This document shows positions 1 through 8,327 of a DNA stretch of 63,276 nucleotides, piece after piece. Source of the stretch: Hydrogenobacter hydrogenophilus. Lineage in GTDB: Bacteria > Aquificota > Aquificia > Aquificales > Aquificaceae. The stretch is from contig NZ_OBEN01000009.1 in NCBI RefSeq assembly GCF_900215655.1, positions 1 to 63,276 of the forward strand. The letters are read 5' to 3'. The number at the start of each line of letters is the position of its first letter. Within the stretch, counting starts at the first letter, position 1. Under the pieces are notes generated by a model. It searched no databases. It saw nothing but the letters and a program-made list of their open reading frames with translations, and was not told the DNA's origin. Position numbers and translations under genes: made by a program.

Positions 1-231
1 AAAGTAAAATGGGTTTCTCTGACTAACCTTATACTCAAGAGACAGACTGTTCCAGAAATAGTGCAAAAAGACTGGAAAATCCTTTACAAGTATGCGCAGG
101 AGCTCCTTTCCTCAGAGCACCTAAGGCAAGAGATGAAGGAGAGCTTTTTAGAACTTCGTAAGCTCTTAGGGCAGGAAGGTGTTTTAGAAAAACTACGCGA
201 GCTTTTCTTAAGCATTTTCCAAGAAAGCTAA
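1..231 (+). CDS. lpxB: Lipid-A-disaccharide synthase, C-terminal fragment
   Basis: The window opens inside a plus-strand frame that runs 76 codons to a TAA. The visible start VSLTNLILKRQTVPEIVQ resembles the conserved C-terminal stretch of LpxB (SLPNII..R.VVPELLQ), the GT19 glycosyltransferase that joins UDP-diacylglucosamine and lipid X to make the lipid A disaccharide at the inner membrane. Only the last helical part is present, so catalytic residues cannot be checked. It converges on rluD and overlaps it by 24 nt. The call rests on one short motif plus the leucine/glutamate-rich helical tail. Confidence 0.7.
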   Translation, partial: KVKWVSLTNLILKRQTVPEIVQKDWKILYKYAQELLSSEHLRQEMKESFLELRKLLGQEGVLEKLRELFLSIFQES

Positions 232-1173
232 GACATCACTAAAAGGTTTTGGGTCTTCTATCTGAAAATCCATCCACTCTCCAGTATGAGGATGATAAAA
301 ACCTAAACGATAGCTCACAAGCATGTGGCAATCACCAAGAAGTTTTCTTAAGTTTTCTCCGACAGATGAAGGCTTAAAGCCGTAAGTTATATCACCAAGG
401 ATGGGATATCCCAAAGAAGAAAGATGAACTCTTATCTGGTGGGTCCTTCCTGTGTATATGCGCAGCTCTAAAAGGCTAACGCGGTACTTCTCAAACCTTT
501 TGAGCACTCTGTATTCTGTCTTGGCAGGTTTTCCCTCTTGGCTTACCCAAAACTTTTTCCTATCCGTAGGGTGTCTTCCAATGGGTCTTTCTATAACTCC
601 TTCATCCTCTTTGGGAAGCCCGCTAATAAGTGCCCTGTATAGTTTGAGAACTCTTCTTTCTTTGAACTCTTCCGCTAAGCGCAAATGTGCCTTGTCAGTC
701 TTTGCAACCACCATAAGCCCTGCTGTGTTTTTGTCCAATCTGTGGACTATCCCTGGCCTTTCCCATCCTCCAATGCCAGAAAGATGTTTTATCCTAAAAA
801 GAAGAGCATTTACCAGAGTACCAGAAGAGTATCCGGGAGATGGATGCACCACAAGACCACAGGGTTTTATAAGCACTAATATGTGCTCATCCTCATAAAC
901 CGTATCAAAGGGTATATCCTCGGGTAGTACTTCTACAGGCTGTGGCTCTGGTACAAAGAAAGTGATCCTCTGCCCCGGTTTTAGCTTTTTAGATGGCTTT
1001 TTGATCTGAATATTATCAACCAGCACAAAACCCTCTTCTATGAGCTTCTGTATATAACTTCGCGAAAACTCTCCGTAAGCTTCTGTTAAGAAAGTATCTA
1101 ACCTCTTGTTTTCAAAAGGTTCTTCAACCGCAAATTCAAGAACTTCCGCTATCTTCTTTCCCAACTCTGACAT
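208..1173 (-). CDS. rluD: Ribosomal large-subunit pseudouridine synthase, RluD family
   Basis: 321 aa. Residues about 16-75 form an S4 RNA-binding domain (KRLDTFL start, LVDN..KKPS.KLKPGQ), followed by the RluA/RluD catalytic domain with HRLDKNTAG at 144-152; D147 is the expected nucleophile. Members isomerise uridines in 23S rRNA; the exact sites cannot be told from sequence, and RluC/RluD cannot be separated with certainty. Cytosolic. The ATG at 1173 lies inside a small upstream ORF (1136-1309), suggesting translational coupling. Its 3' end overlaps lpxB tail to tail. Confidence 0.9.
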   Translation of the reverse strand: MSELGKKIAEVLEFAVEEPFENKRLDTFLTEAYGEFSRSYIQKLIEEGFVLVDNIQIKKPSKKLKPGQRITFFVPEPQPVEVLPEDIPFDTVYEDEHILVLIKPCGLVVHPSPGYSSGTLVNALLFRIKHLSGIGGWERPGIVHRLDKNTAGLMVVAKTDKAHLRLAEEFKERRVLKLYRALISGLPKEDEGVIERPIGRHPTDRKKFWVSQEGKPAKTEYRVLKRFEKYRVSLLELRIYTGRTHQIRVHLSSLGYPILGDITYGFKPSSVGENLRKLLGDCHMLVSYRLGFYHPHTGEWMDFQIEDPKPFSDVLAFLENA

Positions 1174-1309
1174 ATATAACTATATCTTCTGGCTCTTCTT
1201 CAAGATTTAGGCTCTTTATCAGCCCAAAAACCACATTGTAGGCGACCCTTTTTGGAAAGTCTTTTAGCCTTATGTCTTTTCCATTGACCTTTATAACCAC
1301 CTGTTTCAT
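1136..1309 (-). CDS. Small conserved-looking ORF upstream of rluD (57 aa)
   Basis: This ATG-started frame encodes 57 residues beginning MKQVVIKVNGKDIRLKDF and rich in V, I, K and E with no low-complexity runs, as expected of a real small beta/alpha protein. It fills the otherwise empty 150 nt between sbcC and rluD on the same strand and overlaps the rluD start by 38 nt. No strong Shine-Dalgarno is visible upstream. I do not recognise a domain; a small protein read together with rluD is inference. Confidence 0.55.
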   Translation of the reverse strand: MKQVVIKVNGKDIRLKDFPKRVAYNVVFGLIKSLNLEEEPEDIVIYVRVGKEDSGSS

Positions 1310-1326
1310 AGTAGAATAATTTTAAC

Positions 1327-4209
1327 TCAAGTGATCTCAACTTTTACAAAGGATTGATCACCCTTTTTCTCTATAAGTATTCTCTGGTCAAACTTTTCCG
1401 CCAAATCCTCAAGATGGCTAATAATACCTACCATTCTTCCTGCGTTTAGCTTTATAAATTCAAAAAACTCTCCCAAGGATTCTCTTGTTTCTCTGTCAAG
1501 AGAGCCAAAGCCTTCATCTATGAATATACTTTCCAAGGGTGCATTGTGTGAGACTATATCACTGACTGCAAAGGCAAGGGACAGGCTGGCAAGAAAAGTC
1601 TCTCCTCCACTTAGCGTCAGGACACTCCTCTCATAACCAGAAGACCTATCAATAATGTAAAGATTATCCCTTTCATCATCAACAAGCTTAAACTCGTACA
1701 GTCCAGAGCTAAACTTAAGAATGTAGTAGCTTGCTCTGTCAAGTATGCTGTGTAGCATGTATCTGCTTATAAAGTCCGGAAAGTGATCGCTTCTCATGTC
1801 TCTCTCTAAGACTTCGTACTTTTGAAGTTCCTGCGTTAGTTGAGTAAGCTCCTGCTCCACTTCCTTTTTTCTGCGTAAATTTTCTTTAGCTTGCTGTAGA
1901 TCTTTGGAAAGACTTCCTACCTCTTGATATATCTGATTTATAGTATTTTCTAAGGATCTTAGCTCTTCCTCTATACTCCGCCTGTTTATATCCTGTGGAT
2001 ACTGAGCGAGAGCTTTCTCTAAACTTTGCAGTTCTTCTTGGAGGCTTTTAACAGACATATTATACTGAGAAATTTCTTCCTCAAGCTTTTGTAGTTCTTC
2101 CTTTGGAACGCACAGAGATTTTAGGCTTTCTATGTTTCCAAACTTTTTTATGGCTGGAAGGAGAACCTGGTATATCTCTCCAAGCTTTTTTCTTGTGTCT
2201 TCTCTATCACTTTCGTTCTGTCTTAATTTCTCCTCTATAATTGAAAGCTTTGCCTTTAAAGATTCCCTGTAATCCCTTATTTTTTTATATTTTTCTTGCA
2301 CTTGGTTTATGATCTCTTGTCTTTCTATAAGCTCCCGCTCAATGGCTAAAAGCTCTTTGTAGGGATCTTCTATCTTTCTGCTTAGCCTTTCTAAAAGTTC
2401 CTGTTTTCCTTTATTTAGCTCAGCAAGGTCTTTGTTGAGGTGTTCCAAGCTTGTGCGGATAGCGGTTAGCTCCTCTGACTTTTTTAACACTCTGGGCATT
2501 AGGTCTTCACGCTGTTTTCTTATTTGTTTTTCCTCTTCCTTTAGCTTTAAGAAGGTTTCGTACTTTTCTTTAAGCTGTGAGTAAGTTTTATAAAAGTCCT
2601 CGTAGTCTACAAGCTCGTTTCTCTTTTGCTCAAGGTCTTTTTTCCTGTTTTCCTGACTTGCTATATCACTAATAACTTTCTGTTCCTGCTGTCTGATCTT
2701 CTCAAGCTCCTGTTTTATGTGGGTAAACTCTTCGGTACCTTTTTCAGATAGTGCGGGCAAAGTTTGGATCCTATTGCCACAAACGGGACATAACTGCCCG
2801 GGTGAAAGTCTTAGCGCTATTTGGTGAATACTTGCCTCAAAAAGTTTGGACTCCAGCTTCTCTCTTTCAAACTGAAGTTTTTTGAGCAGTTCTTCGAGGT
2901 TTTTCATCTGGATTTCTATCTTTTGTATTTCCAAATTTATCTTAGAGAGCTCATCGTATCTTGTTTTACGTTCTTTGGCTTCTGCGTATTTAGCTTCAAT
3001 ACCTTCTAAGTCTTTAAGTTGTTTTTCTATCTGAGAAAGCCTATCTTCTTTACTTTTTAGGTTTTCTTGGAGGTGCTTTAGTTCTTCTTCAAGATTTTCT
3101 TTTAATTTCTGCTTCTCTTCCAAATCTAGAGTGGTCTGTTTTATCTTTTCTTCTATTTTTAACAGTTGATTAATAAGGTCTCTTTCTATTTTCAAATGTC
3201 CTATTTCTGATGATAGTTCTCCAAGCTTTTCATACTCTTTTTCTACACTTTTGAGTTCTTCCTCTACATTTTGAAGTTCGTGTTTATACATTATATGGCC
3301 ACTTTCTAAGCGTTTTTTTTCTTCTATAAGCTCATCCGATTTTTTTTCTAACTGCTCGTATTCCTTCAAAAAATGCTCGTATCCTGATATCTCCTTAGCT
3401 ATGCTTAGTTTTTCCTGTTTTTTTTGCATCTGCTCTTGCTCTTTCAAAAGCTCTGAAAGTTTTGACTTTTTATTTGATAACTCTTCTTCTATCCTCTCCT
3501 TTTCCATTGCTCTGCTAAGCTGGGATCTGAGTTTTTCTTTTTCTCTTTCAAGTACTTCTATCTGCCTTTTTTTATTTTCTAACTGATGCTCCATGTTAAC
3601 CACTGTTTCTTCTGTAATGTTTACTAAGTTTGAGTATTCTGCCTCAAGAACGCGTTTCTTTCCTTTTAGGTCATTTAAAGTTTCTTTTATGATCTGGTTC
3701 ATTTTTTCAAAGATCTTGTCGTATCCCAAAAGTTTGTTTAGAATTTCTCTGCGTTCGGTGGGTCTTTGTGGCTTTAGAAACCTATCAAACTGTCCTTGAG
3801 GTAGCACTATAACCTTCGTGAAGGTTTCATAATCCATACCCAGTATCTTGGATATATAGTCTTCTACCTCTTTGACTTTTAGGTTTAAGGGTTTTGAGCC
3901 TTCGTAAAACCTTACTACCTGAGGCTTTGAAATTTCGTATAATCTGTCTACGGTGTATCTTTTGTCTTTTACCGAAAACTCAAAGCGGACTCGCATGCGC
4001 CTTTGTCCCTTTGAAAGAAGGTATTCCTGCGGGTTTGTTCCTTTGTATCTGGGTACTTTTCCGTATAAAGCATAGCATATGGCGTCTATAAGACTTGTCT
4101 TACCCGCACCTGTTCTTCCCTGAATTATAAAGAAGTTAAGGTCTGAAAAATCAACCATCTGTCTTCTGTAAACGGTGAAGTTCTCAAGTTCAAGCAGTAT
4201 GGGTCTCAT
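1327..4209 (-). CDS. sbcC: Exonuclease subunit SbcC (Rad50 family ATPase)
   Basis: 960 aa. Walker A GRTGAGKTS at 31-39; long heptad-rich coiled coils on both sides of a zinc hook CPVCG near residue 475; ABC signature LSGGE near 865 and Walker B FIDEGFGSLD near 896. This is the complete SMC-like layout of SbcC/Rad50, which with the SbcD nuclease opens hairpins and processes double-strand breaks. Its start overlaps the 3' end of sbcD by 20 nt, so the two are co-translated. Size is usual for the family. Confidence 0.96.
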   Translation of the reverse strand: MRPILLELENFTVYRRQMVDFSDLNFFIIQGRTGAGKTSLIDAICYALYGKVPRYKGTNPQEYLLSKGQRRMRVRFEFSVKDKRYTVDRLYEISKPQVVRFYEGSKPLNLKVKEVEDYISKILGMDYETFTKVIVLPQGQFDRFLKPQRPTERREILNKLLGYDKIFEKMNQIIKETLNDLKGKKRVLEAEYSNLVNITEETVVNMEHQLENKKRQIEVLEREKEKLRSQLSRAMEKERIEEELSNKKSKLSELLKEQEQMQKKQEKLSIAKEISGYEHFLKEYEQLEKKSDELIEEKKRLESGHIMYKHELQNVEEELKSVEKEYEKLGELSSEIGHLKIERDLINQLLKIEEKIKQTTLDLEEKQKLKENLEEELKHLQENLKSKEDRLSQIEKQLKDLEGIEAKYAEAKERKTRYDELSKINLEIQKIEIQMKNLEELLKKLQFEREKLESKLFEASIHQIALRLSPGQLCPVCGNRIQTLPALSEKGTEEFTHIKQELEKIRQQEQKVISDIASQENRKKDLEQKRNELVDYEDFYKTYSQLKEKYETFLKLKEEEKQIRKQREDLMPRVLKKSEELTAIRTSLEHLNKDLAELNKGKQELLERLSRKIEDPYKELLAIERELIERQEIINQVQEKYKKIRDYRESLKAKLSIIEEKLRQNESDREDTRKKLGEIYQVLLPAIKKFGNIESLKSLCVPKEELQKLEEEISQYNMSVKSLQEELQSLEKALAQYPQDINRRSIEEELRSLENTINQIYQEVGSLSKDLQQAKENLRRKKEVEQELTQLTQELQKYEVLERDMRSDHFPDFISRYMLHSILDRASYYILKFSSGLYEFKLVDDERDNLYIIDRSSGYERSVLTLSGGETFLASLSLAFAVSDIVSHNAPLESIFIDEGFGSLDRETRESLGEFFEFIKLNAGRMVGIISHLEDLAEKFDQRILIEKKGDQSFVKVEIT

Positions 4210-5326
4210 ATTCCGCCCTTTGAAGCAGTTTAATAAACTCTTCCATCAGCTCTTTAGATGGTTTTTGTCTAAGAAACTTCTCGTAATAATCCATGTAAGC
4301 GGATATCAGGTCTACTTTTTGTGGTTCGTATGTTCTCTCACCGTTATCTTGGTTTAATGGTTGTATCTCAAACCTTACAAGGTTATCGCCAAGTATCTCC
4401 TCTATCTGTTTTTTCTTTACATTTATACTCATATCTCTCATATCTGCAGTTAAAATCACTTTGAAAATACCTCTCATGCCTCTGAGTCTTTCAAGCACCT
4501 CAGAAAAGTTTTCTCTGGGACCTACTTTTATCTCATGAAGTTCTCTTTTAATGTCTAACTTTATAGGTTTTACTTGAAGCTCATCTTCAAGAATTACCAA
4601 GTTAGCAAACTTCTCCATGCCTTTTTCAGAAAAGTCTATCTGATAAAGACTTCCCGAATAGTAAGCTCTGTTTATTCTTTGGTGCCTATGTACATGTCCA
4701 AGAGCTATATAATCAAAACATTCGGGTATGTGCTCCAATTTTAGTGCGTAAAACTCTCCTACTGTAGACTGTCTTTCCGTTCCTGAGATTTTGGCGCTTT
4801 CCACCATTAGATGTGCCAAAAGCACCTTGTAGCGTGCAGACTCAACATGTTTGGCTAATACTTTCAAATAGTTAGCTACTTTTTCCGTATAGCTTCTGTG
4901 TGGGTTTTCGTGTAGGTGAGTTAAGAGTCTTTCGCTGGGATAAGGAAGGCACGCTACAGTTAAGTCTCCAAATTTTAATATACAATCCTTTGGGTCTTTA
5001 CATGGTCTGTCTATCACATGTAGATGAGCTATCCTTCTAAGGTGTTTGTAGGACCTTATAAGGTCGTAGCTGTCATGATTACCCGCTATGAGTACCGTGT
5101 GTACACCTTCAGTGTGTAGTTTAGTTAAGAAGTCAAGCATCATATCTTGTGATTCGTGATCTGGGTTTGCTTTGTCGTAAATGTCCCCCGCTATGAGAAG
5201 TACATCTACTTTTTCTTCTTTACATATATTTATCACCTGACTAAGGGCATATTCAAGGTCCTCATTTCTGTTTATCCTTCCTAAGGACTTACCTGCATGA
5301 AGGTCTGATATGTGCAATAGTCTCAT
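4190..5326 (-). CDS. sbcD: Exonuclease subunit SbcD (Mre11 family)
   Basis: 378 aa from the ATG at 5326 (MRLLHISDLHAGKSLG). Metallophosphoesterase motifs are in order: D8 and H10, then AGDIYDKANPDH, GNHDSYD, and GHVHRHQ. It is the nuclease partner of SbcC. A GTG at 5338 would extend the frame by four codons, but that GTG lies in the Shine-Dalgarno GGAGGG that stands five bases before the 5326 ATG, so the ATG is preferred. A TATAAT on the minus strand at 5348-5353 can serve as its -10, back to back with the hypB promoter. Confidence 0.95.
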   Translation of the reverse strand: MRLLHISDLHAGKSLGRINRNEDLEYALSQVINICKEEKVDVLLIAGDIYDKANPDHESQDMMLDFLTKLHTEGVHTVLIAGNHDSYDLIRSYKHLRRIAHLHVIDRPCKDPKDCILKFGDLTVACLPYPSERLLTHLHENPHRSYTEKVANYLKVLAKHVESARYKVLLAHLMVESAKISGTERQSTVGEFYALKLEHIPECFDYIALGHVHRHQRINRAYYSGSLYQIDFSEKGMEKFANLVILEDELQVKPIKLDIKRELHEIKVGPRENFSEVLERLRGMRGIFKVILTADMRDMSINVKKKQIEEILGDNLVRFEIQPLNQDNGERTYEPQKVDLISAYMDYYEKFLRQKPSKELMEEFIKLLQRAEYETHTA

Positions 5327-5347
5327 GTTTCCCTCCACTTACAGAGC

Positions 5348-5417
5348 ATTATACTACTCTTGCCTCCTTGAAAGAAATAATCCTATGGCGTATATTTTAA
5401 AGAATGAATACCTATTC
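5348..5417 (+). promoter_or_regulatory. hypB operon promoter with +1-proximal inverted repeat
   Basis: On the plus strand TTGAAA (5368-5373), a 17-nt spacer and TATATT (5391-5396) form a near-consensus sigma-70 promoter; the start is expected near 5403. Just downstream is the inverted repeat GAATA-CC-TATTC (5406-5417), ending against the hypB Shine-Dalgarno. The membrane-bound hydrogenase promoter has its own palindrome at the same place, and both contain GAAYGAATA, so a shared operator is plausible. The minus-strand TATAAT at 5348-5353 is the likely divergent sbcD -10. Confidence 0.6.
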
Positions 5418-5428
5418 GGAGGATTATC

Positions 5429-6154
5429 ATGTGTAGAGAGTGTGGTTGTTCAGTCAATCATCAGCACGAACACAAACACGAAGAGACAAAGACCTTGGAA
5501 GTATTCACCAAGATCCTTGAAGCCAATGACAGGCAGGCACAGGAAAACAGAGAACATTTTGAAGAATATGGAGTTTATTGCATAAACCTGATGAGTTCTC
5601 CCGGTGCTGGGAAGACGAGCCTCTTGGAGAAAACTATAGAACTTTTAGGAAACGAGCTAAGGATAGGGGTCATAGAAGGAGATCTGGAAACCAACAGGGA
5701 TGCAGAGAGGATAAAAGCGAAGGGTGCACCAGCTTATCAGATCACTACAGGGAGCGCTTGCCATCTTGATGCCTCAATGGTTCACGATGGAATACATCAT
5801 CTTCCTTTAGAAGGCCTTGATGTGGTCTTTGTGGAGAATGTGGGGAACCTTGTCTGTCCAGCCTCTTACGATGTGGGAGCACACCTCAATGTGGTGCTCC
5901 TTTCCGTCACGGAAGGGGATGATAAGCCAGAGAAGTATCCGGTGATGTTTAGGTCTGCAGACCTTATGTTGATAACCAAGATAGACCTTCTTCCTTATGT
6001 GGATTTCTCCGTTGAGAGGGCACTCAGTAGCGCGAGGAAGATAAAGCCAAATATGGACTTTATGATGTTGTCCACAAAAACGGGAGAAGGGCTTGAGGAC
6101 TGGATAGATTACTTAAAGTTTAAAGTAAAGTTCTACAGGAAGGCACTGAAATGA
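5429..6154 (+). CDS. hypB: Hydrogenase nickel-incorporation GTPase HypB
   Basis: 241 aa, preceded by a GGAGG Shine-Dalgarno. The N-terminus MCRECGC is the HypB high-affinity metal site, followed by a short His run (HQHEHKH, residues 11-17). Walker A SSPGAGKTS at 56-64, the metal-binding SACHLDASMVH around 110, and TKIDL as the base-recognition motif. HypB inserts nickel into [NiFe] hydrogenase large subunits with HypA. It leads an operon with the cytosolic hydrogenase genes, and its TGA overlaps the next ATG (ATGA). Confidence 0.97.
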   Translation: MCRECGCSVNHQHEHKHEETKTLEVFTKILEANDRQAQENREHFEEYGVYCINLMSSPGAGKTSLLEKTIELLGNELRIGVIEGDLETNRDAERIKAKGAPAYQITTGSACHLDASMVHDGIHHLPLEGLDVVFVENVGNLVCPASYDVGAHLNVVLLSVTEGDDKPEKYPVMFRSADLMLITKIDLLPYVDFSVERALSSARKIKPNMDFMMLSTKTGEGLEDWIDYLKFKVKFYRKALK

Positions 6155-7008
6155 ATGTACTTTGGCTCCAGAGACTTTCGTGTTGCGGAAATACTCATTC
6201 TCTTTTGAACTGTGACACTTTTAACTCCCTTCTCAAAGAAGTAAACTTTCTTTTTCACCCATCTCTTTCCATAGAAAACGAGGAAGAGATTATAAACAAA
6301 GTGCTTGAGGGTAGTTTAAAGCTTGACCTTTTTATCCTTGAGGGTGCGGTAAGGATTAATGACGAGAAGGTGAAGGAGCTTTGTTATACCGCAAACTATG
6401 TGATGGCAGTAGGCAGTTGTGCGGTTTACGGCAACATACCAGCCTTGAAAGATAACTATGTGTGTGGACTTCAGTATAGATTTAAAGAGAAGGGAGGGTT
6501 GTTGGGAGAAGATTTTGTTTCTAAAGGAGGGCTTCCGGTTATCAATCTATCTGGCTGTCCAGCGCATCCCGAATGGATAGTAGGTGTTATCAGATCGCTT
6601 GCAAGAGGCATAAAACCTGCGTTGGACAGCTGGGGCAGACCCAAAGAGTTTTACTCAAGCCTTACCCACTGGGGATGTACAAGAAACGAGTACTTTGAAT
6701 GGAAGATAGAACCCGAAAGCTTAGGCTCAAAAAAGGGATGTCTATTTTATAACTACGGATGCAGAGGTCCCATGACTTACTCTTCTTGCAACACTATCCT
6801 CTGGAACGGAGTGAATTCAAAAACAAGAGCAGGCACACCCTGTTTTGGTTGTACTGAGTTTGACTTTCCAAGGGTGGGGCTTTTTGAAACAAAGCAGTTT
6901 GCTGGCTTGCCTGCGGAACTACCCATAGGTGTCTCAAAGAGAGGCTACATAATGCTTTCTGGCATTGCAAAGATGTTTGCACCTGAGAGGTTGAAAGTTG
7001 AAGATTGA
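6151..7008 (+). CDS. Cytosolic [NiFe] hydrogenase small subunit, group 2-like, unusual proximal-cluster motif
   Basis: 285 aa, no signal peptide and no C-terminal anchor, so cytosolic like group 2 (HupS/HupU-type) enzymes. It carries iron-sulfur electron relays. Cluster residues seen: GSCAVYG, SGCPAHP, then HWGCTRNE, YNYGCRGP, SSCN and GTPCFGC. The first motif is odd: where relatives have GCGGCTMSLL this has SCCGNTHSLL, so Cys12 is added and Asn14 replaces the second proximal-cluster cysteine. In Aquifex a soluble hydrogenase III is thought to feed carbon fixation; a similar role here is inference. A sensory (HupUV-type) function is possible. Confidence 0.9.
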   Translation: MNVLWLQRLSCCGNTHSLLNCDTFNSLLKEVNFLFHPSLSIENEEEIINKVLEGSLKLDLFILEGAVRINDEKVKELCYTANYVMAVGSCAVYGNIPALKDNYVCGLQYRFKEKGGLLGEDFVSKGGLPVINLSGCPAHPEWIVGVIRSLARGIKPALDSWGRPKEFYSSLTHWGCTRNEYFEWKIEPESLGSKKGCLFYNYGCRGPMTYSSCNTILWNGVNSKTRAGTPCFGCTEFDFPRVGLFETKQFAGLPAELPIGVSKRGYIMLSGIAKMFAPERLKVED

Positions 7009-8314
7009 GAAAAGGCTTCTTTCAAGAGTAGAAGGTACAGCAGAACTTGAACTTATATGGGGAAACGGCTATGTACAGGATGTCAAGATAAAAATACCCA
7101 GTTCAAGAGGCATAGAGAAGGTACTTGAAGGAAGACCCTTTATGGACGCTCTTGTAATAACGCCAAGAGTGTGTGGTATATGTGGACATGCCCATCTTAT
7201 GGCTTGTGTAAGAGCCTTAGAGGATGCTGTAGGGAATGTAAAGCTTACCCAAAAGGCTAAACTGGTGAGGGACATAACGCTTACCGTGGAAATGATACAG
7301 AACCACATAAAGTGGTTTTACCTGTTCGTAATGCCAGACTTTATAAGGCTTGGAGAAAAAATTGAGGATTTTGAACCCTTCAAAGGTAAAAAGTGGAAGA
7401 AAGCTATAAATGTATCATCAAATGTGGTAAAAGTAATAGCAATATTTGGTGGTCAGTGGCCCCACTCTTCTTACGCTGTTCCTGGAGGCATAACTTCAAA
7501 CTTTACTACCTCAGATATTTCAAGAGCATTATCCGTAGTAGAAAGTGTTGTCGAATTTTTTCTTGAGGATATGGTGGGTATGGATGAGGAAAGTTTTCTT
7601 TCTGCAAGGAGCGCCGGTTTATGGGAAGAACTAAAGGGAGATATAAGACTATTTGTAAACTTGTGCATCAAACACAAACTTGAAAAGGTAGGATCTTCCT
7701 ATGGAAGACTGCTTACTGGAGGTGAGGTATTTCCTTGCATAAGTCCGGGTCATTTTACTGGAGAAAAAAAACTGTGTTCCCTTAATCTTTCAAAAATAAA
7801 AGAAGTTGTTAGTCCCTCCTATTCCAGTGTAAAAGTGGTAAGATACAATGGGCTTCCCTACGAAACTGGACCTCTATCGCGCCAATTTCTTTCTGGTAAT
7901 CCCTTCATCAAAAGACTTTACAAGGCATACAAAGATAGCTACATGACAAGAGTATTGGCTCGTCTTCTTGAGGTTTGGGAACTACTGGATGCCATCAGAG
8001 AAAAGCTCCGCGGGCTATATGCTTTAATAAAGGAAGCTTCTTACCATCCTTCTTATCAAAAGGCAGACAAGGTATTTGGAGAAGGAATAGGCGTGGTTGA
8101 GGCTGCAAGAGGTACGCTTATACACCGTGTACATATAAGCAAAGGCATTATAACTGAGTACCACATCATAACTCCTTCTGTGTGGAACTTGGGTCCTAGA
8201 TGTGAAAAGTACTTAGGCGTAGCAGAAAAAGCAATTATCGGTTTAGAAGATCCCTTACATGCAGAGATGGTCTTAAGAAGTTTTGATGTCTGTTCTGTAT
8301 GCACAACGCACTAA
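6998..8314 (+). CDS. Cytosolic [NiFe] hydrogenase large subunit without C-terminal extension
   Basis: 438 aa from a TTG at 6998, overlapping the small-subunit gene by 11 nt, with GAGAGG upstream. It binds the NiFe(CN)2CO site: RVCGICGHAH at 57-66 (C59, C62) and DVCSVCTTH at 430-438 (C432, C435). The protein ends exactly at that last His. Most [NiFe] large subunits continue and are trimmed by a HyaD/HypD-type protease after this His; sensor hydrogenases (HupV/HoxC) lack the tail, as here. The motif has Val431 where Pro is usual. Proteolytic maturation is therefore not needed. Confidence 0.92.
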   Translation: MKIEKRLLSRVEGTAELELIWGNGYVQDVKIKIPSSRGIEKVLEGRPFMDALVITPRVCGICGHAHLMACVRALEDAVGNVKLTQKAKLVRDITLTVEMIQNHIKWFYLFVMPDFIRLGEKIEDFEPFKGKKWKKAINVSSNVVKVIAIFGGQWPHSSYAVPGGITSNFTTSDISRALSVVESVVEFFLEDMVGMDEESFLSARSAGLWEELKGDIRLFVNLCIKHKLEKVGSSYGRLLTGGEVFPCISPGHFTGEKKLCSLNLSKIKEVVSPSYSSVKVVRYNGLPYETGPLSRQFLSGNPFIKRLYKAYKDSYMTRVLARLLEVWELLDAIREKLRGLYALIKEASYHPSYQKADKVFGEGIGVVEAARGTLIHRVHISKGIITEYHIITPSVWNLGPRCEKYLGVAEKAIIGLEDPLHAEMVLRSFDVCSVCTTH

Positions 8315-8327
8315 AAGGAGGTGGCTA

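Noticed and set aside
5310-5585. Plus-strand frame overlapping the sbcD start and hypB
   Set aside because: Runs through the hypB promoter and is out of frame with the well-supported HypB.
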